Positions 28,001 to 40,000 of a stretch of 56,170 bases of DNA are shown one piece after another. The position numbers and the translations under genes were made by a program. Every line of letters starts with the position of its first letter. Positions within the stretch are counted from its first letter, which is position 1. Below the pieces are notes generated by a model. That model searched no databases and had not been told where the DNA came from. It saw nothing but the letters and a program-made list of their open reading frames with translations. The DNA is taken from contig NW_019091434.1 in NCBI RefSeq assembly GCF_001949145.1, positions 988,668-1,044,837 of the forward strand. Reading direction: 5' to 3'. The stretch is from Acanthaster planci (taxonomy: Eukaryota > Echinodermata > Asteroidea > Valvatida > Acanthasteridae).

Positions 28001-31000
28001 TTAATATCACACTGCACATGTTTTGTCAATTATATTTTTCTTAAGACTTTGCACATGCATTTTTGAAGCACATGCCAAGACATTTCAATCTAAATTCTGC
28101 AGTTCTGATAAACTGATCTCATCCTTTTCCAATAGCGAGACTCTGACAGTAAAATAAAATGAGCCTGCTGTCAAGTAAGATTTATAAGCATAAAATATTC
28201 AGGCAAACACACACATACTCCAAACACACAAATACACAAAACCTGTCAGATGATTAGGGAAAGCAGTATCGCCGTTATCTAATCACAACCCTCTGGGGTT
28301 GAAAAACATGCTCCTCAAAACCCGTCATTTATTCCAAATTATTATCATATTCCTGCCAGTGTCTTCCAATGTTATTAAAGAATGGCCCCCAGGGTAATAA
28401 ATTGAGTCGACCCGGCCGATTAATATACATGTGTACATGTACATCTCTGTCCCCCCTCCCCTCCAGTCACCTGTCCCTGGCTTGGCTGATATGAAGCGCC
28501 GCTGGATGGCCCCAGCATCCAAGCATTTATCCTGGGAATTGGATCGAAAATTAACCCAACTCGGCAGGTGGTGGTTTACAAGAGCACTGATAATTACACA
28601 GCGCAAAGGGAGGAGAGTGTAAGGAGTGCATGCACAGTGCTGCTAAAGCTTTAAGACGTTACGCCACGCCACGGCCAGCGACAACTATAAATAGCTCCCA
28701 GAATACCATCTGATTTAGAGTACACTTGATCTTTCCAGAGGGACAATGAGCACGGTGGTTACATTTTAAGGTTTGGGGGATGAATGGCTTACATGTGAAA
28801 AATAGTTTCAAGAGGATTTTAAATCCTTTTGGAAGGAATCTGGGGAGGATGCTCTTAATGACACTTTCAAACTTGCGTCTACAAATTGAAAAAGTTAGAG
28901 TTTTGAAAAAAAAAAATTGCTACTTTGAAAGTGAACTCCCTTCCCTCTCAGCAAATGCAAGCATACATGTACACTCGAACGGTACACTGGGATGCCCATT
29001 ACAATGTTGAATTAACATATCAAATTAATTTGTCTCCAGTTTAACCAATCTTAGACACAACAGAACCTGCACGTTCATGAGACTACACATTTGCCATTAA
29101 CTTTCTTCTGATCAACTCCCAGAAATAAGGTCAAACACAGCACGATACTGGGCAGTTTGGTAAAGTTCAAATTCCCACCTTCTTGATGCAACAATGTTTT
29201 TACAGCCCATTTAGGTCTGCCATTTGGACTGAATTTTCACACCTACATGTACATGTACTCTGGCCATTGTTTGCCTGTGTGCACATGAGATTCATTCATA
29301 CTGTCCTGTACTTGTTCAATATCAGTTTTAATGTTTTTTTCCGAACTGAGAATCCTCCATACATGTACATGTAGGGGTGACCACTCCAAATAACACTGAG
29401 CATCTACATGTATTAAGAATAAAACAAATTCTATTTATACACTCCAGCTGAACAGCAGCGTTATGAACAACCACATCTTCACCTGAGCAATAATCTGGCC
29501 AATCCTTGGGATAAGCCCCTCTGCATTCCTGATGACATTACAACACTGGCACCCCCCTCCCCTCCTCAGAGCTGGCCAGCTTCCGCTGCACTGAGGAAAT
29601 CTGCGTAGTTTCCTGAGCAGTCAAGATGATATTAACGATAATAAACCCTTTCCAAACTAAGTCTGCTGCACTCAATACAGCAGTGCATGATGTGGTAGTT
29701 TTGTATGGCCAAATTGGTCAAATGCTGCAAGAATTCGTGGTGCTATTCCCTCGAGAAACAAGTAACTGCTCGATCTTGTACAGGGTGGGGCGCATGGTGG
29801 AATTCGTGTCATGACTTGAGCCATCACATACATGTATAATCTCTTTTGCTAACAGAAATAAAGACAGGACAACTGGCAGATATGGCCAAATGCTTTAAAT
29901 TGGCTGGAAGGGAGGGGGAAGAATGTGACACACGTTCATACATTTTGTGGGCTGTTCCAAATCAGTGATGTGTAATGTTTCTCCGTGTAGCTTATCCCAA
30001 TGTTTTCTTTGGACACTTTACAGTCAAAAACTCTGTAGCCTGTCAGCGTCCCTGGAGTTAGATTATCTAAGCAAGATTTAACAGAGTTATTGACACTGTC
30101 TGATAAATAACGGACAATAAAAACTGCATCTATACATTCAAACTCAAGAAAGTTGAGCTAACCATGTGCAAAGGAGACTAAATTTCAGAGAAATTTTTTG
30201 TTTAGATCTTTCTGTTCTTGACGCTTTCGGTTACCATTTCTGGGGAATGGTGGTTGATTTTTAAGTTATCACAGTATCACTTTTTAAACCTGGACTTACC
30301 TGAACCAAGTATTGCTAGTTCGAAAAGCGTGAAGCTGAAACATTTCCTCGTTTGCAATGCCTCTCATTAATCAATATTACTATAAAGTATATTATGTAAA
30401 GGGATGTTGTAGCTGGCACTCCTCTCTATGATTAGCAGTGACAGATGATTTTTAAAAAATGCACTGCATTCCCATTCTTGCAATATTAATATGTAAGGAA
30501 AATCTAACCCGTGAATTTGAACAGCAAAGGGTCTTAAAATACTAAAAAGCACTCTTTACACTGGCCTGCATACACATGTGTTCATACACACGTGACATAC
30601 ATGATGTAGTCCATGTGCTTAAAATAAATCAAGACACACAGGGCTGGATCACATAGCCCAGTCGTGTGAAGGTCAAATCACTGTCAGCCCCAAGCAGAAA
30701 AATGGCGCCCAGGCGGCATGCCTACTGTCAAGGTTACATCCTGCATGTGATGCTGCACCACCATCAAGAACAGCAACAGCGAGCACAATGCAGCCATACT
30801 ACATGTACGGGCACAGCACAGCATGGGCATGGAAATACATGCACACAGCCCTGCAGGATTACAATGCAATAATCAGGTTGATAACTATTTGCAACAGAGC
30901 CCATTCAAACCTGAATCTGCAATGAAGGGCATAATAATAGAGGCAACACTGAGCAGTGAACCCAAAGCAGGCAGGAAAAATTTGTGGGTTTCACGGCAGG

Positions 31001-34000
31001 ATGATTCCTGTCTCTATGCACAGAACGGTTGGGTAGTGATAAATGTTTGGCAAAGGCTTTTATCAATTTCCTTTGTTAAATATGCAGGGTTTCAACCGAA
31101 ACACATACATGAAGGCCAACGTACAGTGTAAACTGTACAGAGGTGTACATGTACAGTACACATAGCTTCACTTGACGACGCACTGCAGTCAAAAACACTC
31201 TGTGTTGTCGATCATCAATGCACTCTTTATGGCCAAAATTCTGATGGCAATTATAGCAGGGGGTGTGCGTGGAACAGAAAAGATAGCTGATACTGCAAGC
31301 GTGAAACATGTACATGTATATGTAGTGTGGGGGCCACAGACAAATTTTGAAATGTAGATGCTCTGTGGTGCATTTTACACCACATTTTACAGCCTCTTGG
31401 TGCAACTTTAGTTATTTTTTTCTTGGAACTTAGGCTATGCAAAATTTAATTTTACTTGTCCTTCATTTGGCTGAAATTCCTGAAGGTTAAAATGAACTGC
31501 CGTAATAATAGGTATACCAAAATTGTAAATACCAAGGTTTGTAGAGCGAGTTGGCCCTTTTCCTACCTGATCTAACCATGTTTTAAAATTTCAATTCTTT
31601 AAAGAATGCACATCAGATGTCCAGGCTTTTGGATTTTCCCGGCACAGATTGGGTTGTCTGCCTGTCTACCAGTGTATTCCATTCAAATCCACTTCTGTGG
31701 ATTTGTCACTTGAGGATCGGTCTTGTCAAAGACGGTATCAGAATCTCTATGGGTAATTGTACATTTGTGTTGCACTGATATTTTGATGAGTTTATGTCCA
31801 AAATTGTTTGAAAGCCTGTTGAAAGCGACGCAAAACCACACAATAATGCACCCCGCACCAGTTGCTACAAAGCCCTCAATCAGCGAAAGCAAAAATTTAC
31901 TAACTTTATTTCAAGCCGCAAATTTACAGTGAAATGTGTGCTACCACGAGTTATAGTGGATCTTGTTAGTCACTACTTCAGCTCATGCAAAAACGGCTAC
32001 AAAGAGTAAGACTGATACACATATGAATATTAATATTCCATTAGCAGCCAATCACAGCACCATGATCGGTGGTCCAAGGTTGCTGTTTACACACAAAGCA
32101 AATTCAGCAAATTAACAAAAAAGTGGAAATCCGCTAAAATGTGGAGATTTCACACCCATTATAGTGTAATGCATTTTAAGCCACTGTACATACACAGCTG
32201 GCCCAAAGCTACATGTACATGTACCTTTTCCTTTACTTGTTTATCTAACATGCCACTGTTGGCAAAATTTTTTTTTTCAAAGTCTTCATTGAAAAGCCTT
32301 CCCTTTCAAAAGATTGATACATCAACTGCAACAACTCTCTCGTGAATAAATAGCACACATCTTAGTGGCCTCTATGGTAGTACACGTATACATGTGCATG
32401 AATGACAAACCTCGCTCTGATTAATCTGAATGTTAAAGATTAGTTGGTACATAGCCAGACATGACAGCACTAAGATCCAGAACAAGCAATGACATCACTG
32501 ATAAGAATTCAACATGAAAAACATGACTCTCAAGCCTTTTCTTTCAGGGGGTGGGTGAAATGGTAACTGAACTACACAAAGCTTCACTGATGTTCTCCGA
32601 AGTCTGACCTTTTAAGCAATAAAGGCTTTTCTCATGTACGCGTACGGACTAACGCTATCCCTCCAGACAGACTTCATGCAGCAAAAATAGTGCACTGGAT
32701 CTACAAGAAAAACACACCAAGGTGGTCCAACGCTGTCATGTTCTATACACGCACCCAGGCCCTGGGCATTGTTCACTTGGTATGGAAACCTTTAGGTGAC
32801 AGAAAGAAAAGATCCTAAATGCCTGCCAGGGATTAAGAGGACAAGCAAGTGAGTTGGCCCACTCTTTATGCCCCAATAATGACCCACCACTTGTCATGTG
32901 TACTGGTACAATTGGGCCGAGGGTGCTAGCCATTATGGAGCTCTGTGTTAACTCCTGATGCAGTGAAGTGTTGAAAGGCAAAACCACAATGGAAACTGGC
33001 TTCACCTTTGGAACAACTGTACAAGAGATCATGGCAAGCAATATCCACGTCTGCTTCGGATTTAATCAACAGACAAAATTTACTGAGACAGAATTACAAA
33101 GAAAACACCTCCACGTGTATAAGAATTTGGTTACTCCTGCAACAAGTGTGGCAAACAACACCTACACATTACTCCACAATTTGAGGGTGCTGACAGCAGT
33201 CCACTCGTTATTCACAAGGCTTCCGTTAGCGTGCGTATTGGTGTATTTTACGCAATGAAAAAGGAGAATACGAAAATAACTTCACGTAAAAAATGCATTC
33301 ATTTTGACCCTAAATACTTCAAAATTTTTTAAGTATTTAGGGTCAAAATGAATCTTTTTTACTGTAGAATGTCAAATACGTTGTAAGGGCAACTGTTTAG
33401 CAATATCATGCCACTCAATCATGCCGGTACTTCGTCCTCATGGCTTGATGGCAAGCCTTCCACTTGCTCGATGTCGCTCGGCGAAAAAGCACGGTGACGT
33501 GCACGATGTCTCACTAAACTGCACGTGTACGTGTACATGTGCAATACAGTGTGCTGCAGCGGTACAGAATGCGGCTGTTCATGTAAATGGCGCCTGCATG
33601 GTGTGCACTTTGGATTCGATAACATCAAATTGGTACCAATCAAAACATTGTTACGCCATGCATGTAGCACAGGTCAGAGCAGCATGCAGCACCGTCCGAT
33701 GCATTGACAAAGTAATCGATCATTCGAAAATAGCCCTCTTGCGGCACACGCGGCAGAATTAGTGTTGTCAAAATGGCGTACAGACAACTTAAACTGTCGG
33801 AGCTCTTCCACAAAACTAGCCATGACACTGACAATGACTCACCTTCCAATGTCATCAGGAGCACCCTTGCCGATCTTATTGAGAAGCTGCCCTTGCAAGC
33901 ACTACCTAACTTGTTTTATGCTTAAGATGACAATGTAAACCGAATCTCATGTACTGAGTTTGATTTCATAATCATTTATTAGAAGACATAAAAATACTCC

Positions 34001-37000
34001 TTGCTTTCACTCCCGGAAGTGAAATACTTCTAGATTCTTACCTCAGGAGATCCAAATACTCCTCTAAACAAAAGAAGTGAGTATAATAATACTCCTTTGT
34101 CAAAAAAGTTTATGAAAGCCCTGTGTTAACTTTGACAATCTGCTTCTGCACCAGCAAGCTATTGGCCCATGAATCCAGGGAGACAGCAGCTGAACAGTAG
34201 ACAACGACACTGACACCAGCAGCAGAGACTGTGTGGGGGCACAAACGACATTTTATAGCCCCAAATAGTCTTGTCAATTGGCTGAGCCTGGTCTCTTGCT
34301 TCAATCCACTACAGATTCCATCACTGATAATTTAAGGGAGGCCATGATTTCAGGCTGGCCTCTTGACCTATTTTTTTCTGACAGCGGTGTGGTAGGTAGG
34401 TAAACTGAAGGGACTCTAGTGGTAGGAGCACAGTCCAGATATCTCTCCAAAGAGATTTTGTGCATCCTTGTTATTATCTGTATGACCTCTCATTCAGGGT
34501 CAACCTTGTTTAACTAGATGTGTAAAAATAGACACTGAATTTGACATCTGCACCAAGATCCATATAATTAGAATTCAAAAATGGCAATGTTCAATGTGGC
34601 GACAATACAATTTAAGAATACATGACATAAACAGCAATATCATTCAAACTCATTCAAATCTAAATCTTACTAATTTTCTATTGTGTTCTTAAATAAGCCC
34701 TTTCAATCCAACATAACAATAATGATGACTACTCATTATCACCATATTAGAACACATATTAGCCTGCACAGAATGACAACAGAACCAAGAAATGTTCTCT
34801 GTTGGAAAATTTGATATTTGGGGGTCAAACTAAGGGATTTTTAATGCTGATGGAAGAAAGAATGGATGCCCATAAAATAAAATTTGACGCTGAATAATAT
34901 TTCAATTAATAATATGAATTTGTATGAATGCCATTTCCTGTTTGTAGTGTCTCTAGGTTCAAGTAAAACCATATGGGAAATACCAGCAAGAATCAGCAAG
35001 ACAAATAAACGAGCACGTTGATAATGTACCTGTACATGCACTTATCTGTATAATGAATAATGAGAAGACACAGGTACCAGTAAATACATGTGTACATGTA
35101 TGTAGTAAACTGCACACAACAGCTCCGCCAAATTCTACAAGAGCAGTGCAGATATGGACTTTGCATCTTGTGACCTTCAAGTATTTTTGATCCATATTTT
35201 TTTTTTTAGCAACAGCTTATTTATCAAGAGATTTAACAAAGGGTTCTATCAGGATCGCACTGGTCATAGTCCAGATCTGGTGTGTGTACACACACAGCAT
35301 ACAAGATCTGCGAAGGTGTCCATTGTGTATGTAGGAAAAAGGCCACTGCTATAAAGAACTGAATGTTTTGACTGCATTTAGTTACAAAGGGCAAACCGGG
35401 GATGCAAAGACTGGCAGCAAGCAAACAGATGAACTGAAGTCTTTAGCAAAGTTTCTTTTCCTCAAAAGAAACAGACTTCAAATTACCAGTGCTTCTCATA
35501 TAAAACAAATGTTACAGGCCATGAAGTTCATCTGCAAAGTCATGTCCACAAGTTCAAAAGTCAAAGAGCAAAAAAGTAACGGGACATATTCCTTTCAACA
35601 TTAAAAACTGCACAAGGACTTGCAAAACAGATTTGGATTCTGGAAAAATGATTCCCTTTAGAAGTGACAGCTCTTATTAACTATTTGACAAGATCCCAAC
35701 ATTTTCCTGCTCACAGACAACAAAGGCATTCAGCTGCTGGTGCATCAGCAAAGGTGACACATCTCGGGCACTTATTTACCTTTGAGATCCGGCGAGATTT
35801 TCTCCTCCAGATTTGGGTCGTCCCCATACCAGTAAATCCAGAGCTCCTTGGTCCAGATGGGGTCCGGTTTCATGGGCACGTCAAGGGAGAGCAGAAGGTC
35901 TGTGTTCATGAAGGGGACGCGGCGCCAGACGCTGAGGATGTTGGCCGCGATGCAGCGAGAGTAGGAGACCAGGACGGGGTCCTCCAGGGGCCCCAGTGGC
36001 TCCTGGGGGCAATCGTAGCTGAACTTACGCCATTTGATGCCCGAGAGATCCGTCTGGGAAAATAAAGGAGGGATAAGGAAAGACACAGTTAACATGTAAA
36101 TGTGTACACAGAGATCTAAATGGTTCAATCAATCACTTTTATTTTTCCATTTTTTGTTTTTTGATTGGTTCAATCACTTTTATTTTTCACACACTGGCAA
36201 TTTGATTCACGCAGTGAGACTTAAAGATCTACTGGTACATGTATATACAGGGTGGAAAATCAATAAAAGTCAAAAAGTACACTTACACGTATGGAAAGTG
36301 TACCGATATATAATTTTGTAAGTCACATTTCCAGTTTTTGTCAACAGTTAACACCCAACCTGTATCCACTCAATTAGTTTTTACCAAGTATGGCACACTA
36401 CACTCACTATTTATAAAACAAAATCCCAGTCTCTTGCCATTTCCCAATTCAAACATTTCACGTGTCGAGCAAATATCAGGGAATGGCCTGTCATTACTTT
36501 TACTACCAACATGTACAAATGTTACCAGCAGGAACTATTTATTTGAGATGAGCTGTATTGAGTTCTGTTCCACTCGGACCTATTCAATTACCTAAACTGT
36601 ACCAACATGAAGACCAGGAAAACAAATATGAAAATGTTTCACAATAAGGTGCGTAGCTGTGACTGTTGATGTATGCACATACAGCATGTGAAGTATTTGT
36701 CATAATTTCAGAAAGAAAAACTTTTAATGAGCCAACACAGACTACGTGAATATGCACACGGGAAAATGGAAAAAAAAAAAAACCAACAACACTGGGATGT
36801 GTAAGTTGTTGACATCCAGTAGTGCTAAGTGATGCCATTAATGTAATGCCACATGGACCTCAAGTCAGCCGATCCCTATCACTGCCGCCACGATTCATTG
36901 CCTGGCTGACACCTGACCTTTCCCAATGCTCCGCTTGTCAACATGCCAGTCATGAAGACCAGCCACAGCATCCTCCCCCTTCTAAAACCACGAAACGCCA

Positions 37001-40000
37001 TGATCAATACAGGCAGCCAAATTTAATGGCAACATACATGTATGACGACTGCCTGCCAATCTAGACTTCTTCCGTTGTTTCTCTCCCACCCACTCAATGG
37101 CCATTTCTGACAATGAGACAAACTACTCACTGAAAAGCTCAGTGTGCATGAAGTGTGTCGTGGAGCCACACCGTGGACACAGAATTTTACAATGCAAAAG
37201 GTCCCAGGCGCTTTGGACGCACCAATGGAGTGGGTCACTCAAGCATTAAACCATACGCGCATTAAGGTATGCACTCTCTGTACACACAGCCCACTGGGCC
37301 AGTGAACTTTGGCCATTGTGTATCCTAGGATTTTCAAGCATTAGTGTCAGAGCATTCTTTCATCATTGCATGCATGGTATGTGTACATGTACATGTACTC
37401 ATCCACTAGTTTTTGCTCTGAGCAATATCAATTACATTGTTTCTTGGCCTTGAATGCAATAAATTATGTACGCTATGCAAATTTAATACAAGATCCCGGT
37501 ATGTGTACATTGAAGGCAGCCCGATCAATTTAACTAGGTGATGCCAGCCAAGTGAGGGATAAGTTAATTTACCAATGGTAAAAATTGAAAATTATGGAAA
37601 CATTTCACTGTATTGTAAAACCTCAGTTTCTGTTAGCCCTAAGTTTTGTTAATGGGATTTTCACACAAATTTGCTTCACAAATATTCACATGCATCAGAT
37701 GCTTGGATTTATTTTACGACCAGGAAGTGAAAAATCACAAGGCAGAGCGATGCATTGTTTCTTGTTTCCCCTCAAGGAAGAATACACCTCCAGGGATTTT
37801 CTCCAGAACGTTCTTGACGACAGTTGTTTCAAATTAACCTTTGGCAATTAGTATTTTTTCCACTTCATAAGATATAGTAGATCTACATGTAGATGTGTAA
37901 CAAAATTGTGTGCGCAAATAAAACTTTAATGACCAAGCGGTGCCTGTAGCATTCTTTTCAATAATAATGTTTATTTGCTCCCAGAATGTCTACCAAAATT
38001 GCCCAGGCTGATGGTTTTCTCATTATACAGCAATGAAAAGCACAGCACTCCTGCAGTCCCACCAAGGTCAGAGTTGGGCCACTTCCCTTCATCACTGTGA
38101 TGTGTGTCCCCAACTATTAAGTTTTAATAGCCAACACCCAAGACGAGCTGCTGATTCAAGACGATGCTAAGAGTGGGCTCCCACTTAGCCCCGCCGGGCC
38201 ACCAGATATCTTCTTCAATGGCTGTGAGTCTCCCCAGGCTTGCTGTTGTCTGGTATATGAGTTTACTTAGGCCAGACCGACTCAGTGCTCTTCCTAGAAG
38301 GCTTGCGCCAGATTGACTCGGTGCTCTCCGTAGACGAGCATACCATCACCAGTCCTCACTAGAATACTGATTTTCTACCCAAGTGCTCCCTGATGGCTAC
38401 AAGTCATGTCAAACTCCCACCTTTGCTCATTGTACCTGGTATTAGTCAACTCCATGTAATCTTTACATGTACTTTGCCATCCAGTTTGTGTAGAACTTCC
38501 TTAGATATTATTTGAAGTGGAGTTCATCAATGTATATTTTTTCTTCTTTTTTTAAATATTAAATTTATTGTTTTGTTTAATTCTAATTGCTGACAGATCC
38601 AATGACCTCAGTTTATTTGTTTCTGCCGTGCCCTTGTTCTGCTGGTTTGATGAATTTGGTACACTTTACAATGTCACTTAAGAATGTAGCTGCCGATAGT
38701 ATGCATTTAAAACGCAGTTCCACATAACAGCACCGTTATTCATTATGTGTTGGCTTTCTTGTGTGGCTAGTGTTGGCTAGCAAGTGAAAGGATATGCACA
38801 ATCTAGCAGCACACCATGCACTGTGCTTTACATTAGTAACGTTAATCCAAAATGAAATATCTATCACTTTTTTTTTAATTCTAGCTAGTGTAAATTGAAC
38901 TTATTTTTCACACTTCCACTAATTCATGTTATATTTGCACCACTTTCAACTTCCATTTGACACATTAAGAAGTAAAAACATAAGACAATATCCAACCATG
39001 AGACATGAAACAATGCCCACGTTGTTAGTCATGTACAAACATGCTGCATGCACACTGTGCTGCTCGCGAAATGCATGAGTGTAACTGCTTCCCTTCTTTG
39101 GCTATCGTAAGTGAACACAAAATGCATGGTAACCAATGAAGTCAGCTCCATACAGACGGTATTTTTGCACACATGTATTTCAAAGGACACTGTGCCTCGC
39201 TCTACGTACAAATTGATAAACCCTCATTCTATTGAAAACAAATCTCTTCACGGCATTCACGCATACTCAATTTCAAGGGAAATAAATTCCCACTTTCTAC
39301 AACAGTTGACAGTTTCAGACAATGCATGCTGCACAGCCTCTGATACGGTACATCTAAATTTATGGCAGGAGATTGGGAGCTTGTGCGAAGCAATCATCAG
39401 CTGTTTAATAAGCAAGTCATTTGACCTACATGTAATGTCTTGGAATCCTCATCGCCTATAGGGTCTACACTATGTACTATGATGCACACTGCATCACGTG
39501 CATCAGCGATGCAAAAACTAGGGTGATGCTATTTAGCGTCAACAAACGTCAATAAAGCATCAAGTTATTCAAACCTATTTATGCAAAGATTTTTAATTCA
39601 CAATATTAATCAGGCTCCTACATATCATATTCAATGTATCATACTACATGTATCTGAAATGATATTTGAGTGTCAAACTGTGAGTGACAAGATGGACCTG
39701 CTCATGCAGCCCGAATGGCCACCATGTTAGTTTCATGCAGAGGGCTGAGAAAAGACAGATGGCAGCCCCCTACATCCTGCGGGAATCTGGAAGCAAATTC
39801 ATTGTTCTCTTACACAGTGGCAGGTGTTAGTCTCTAAAATATGATAAAACCACTTCTAAATCTTTACGGTATTTTCAAGTTGCTGACGCCACTAGTCTCT
39901 GTTGACGGTTGTTGACTCTTGTTGACGCTAAATAGCATGACCTCAAAACTGTCTGAGGTACCGTTGCAACTATTTGGAGAACGGTAGGCCTATATACATG

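Larger units (their letters stand above)
17434..35779 (-). other. MED13 intron 2 (18.3 kb)
   Basis: By far the longest intron. It holds a histone-type stem-loop at 20411-20426, a piggyBac-like element at 22923-23231, TTTAAATC palindromes near 24770-24835, a 143-bp triplication at 27711-28123, a GC-richer block at 28320-28760, a hairpin at 33297-33353 and a short plus-strand frame at 33773-33925. I found no MED13 exon in it, and the protein reads straight across the junction. Confidence 0.8.

Noticed and set aside
27711-28123. CRISPR-like array
   Set aside because: The three repeats are contiguous 143-bp units with no spacers, in animal DNA.
35664-36065. 133-codon plus-strand frame
   Set aside because: It is antisense to MED13 exon 2, whose frame, homology and splice sites explain the sequence.
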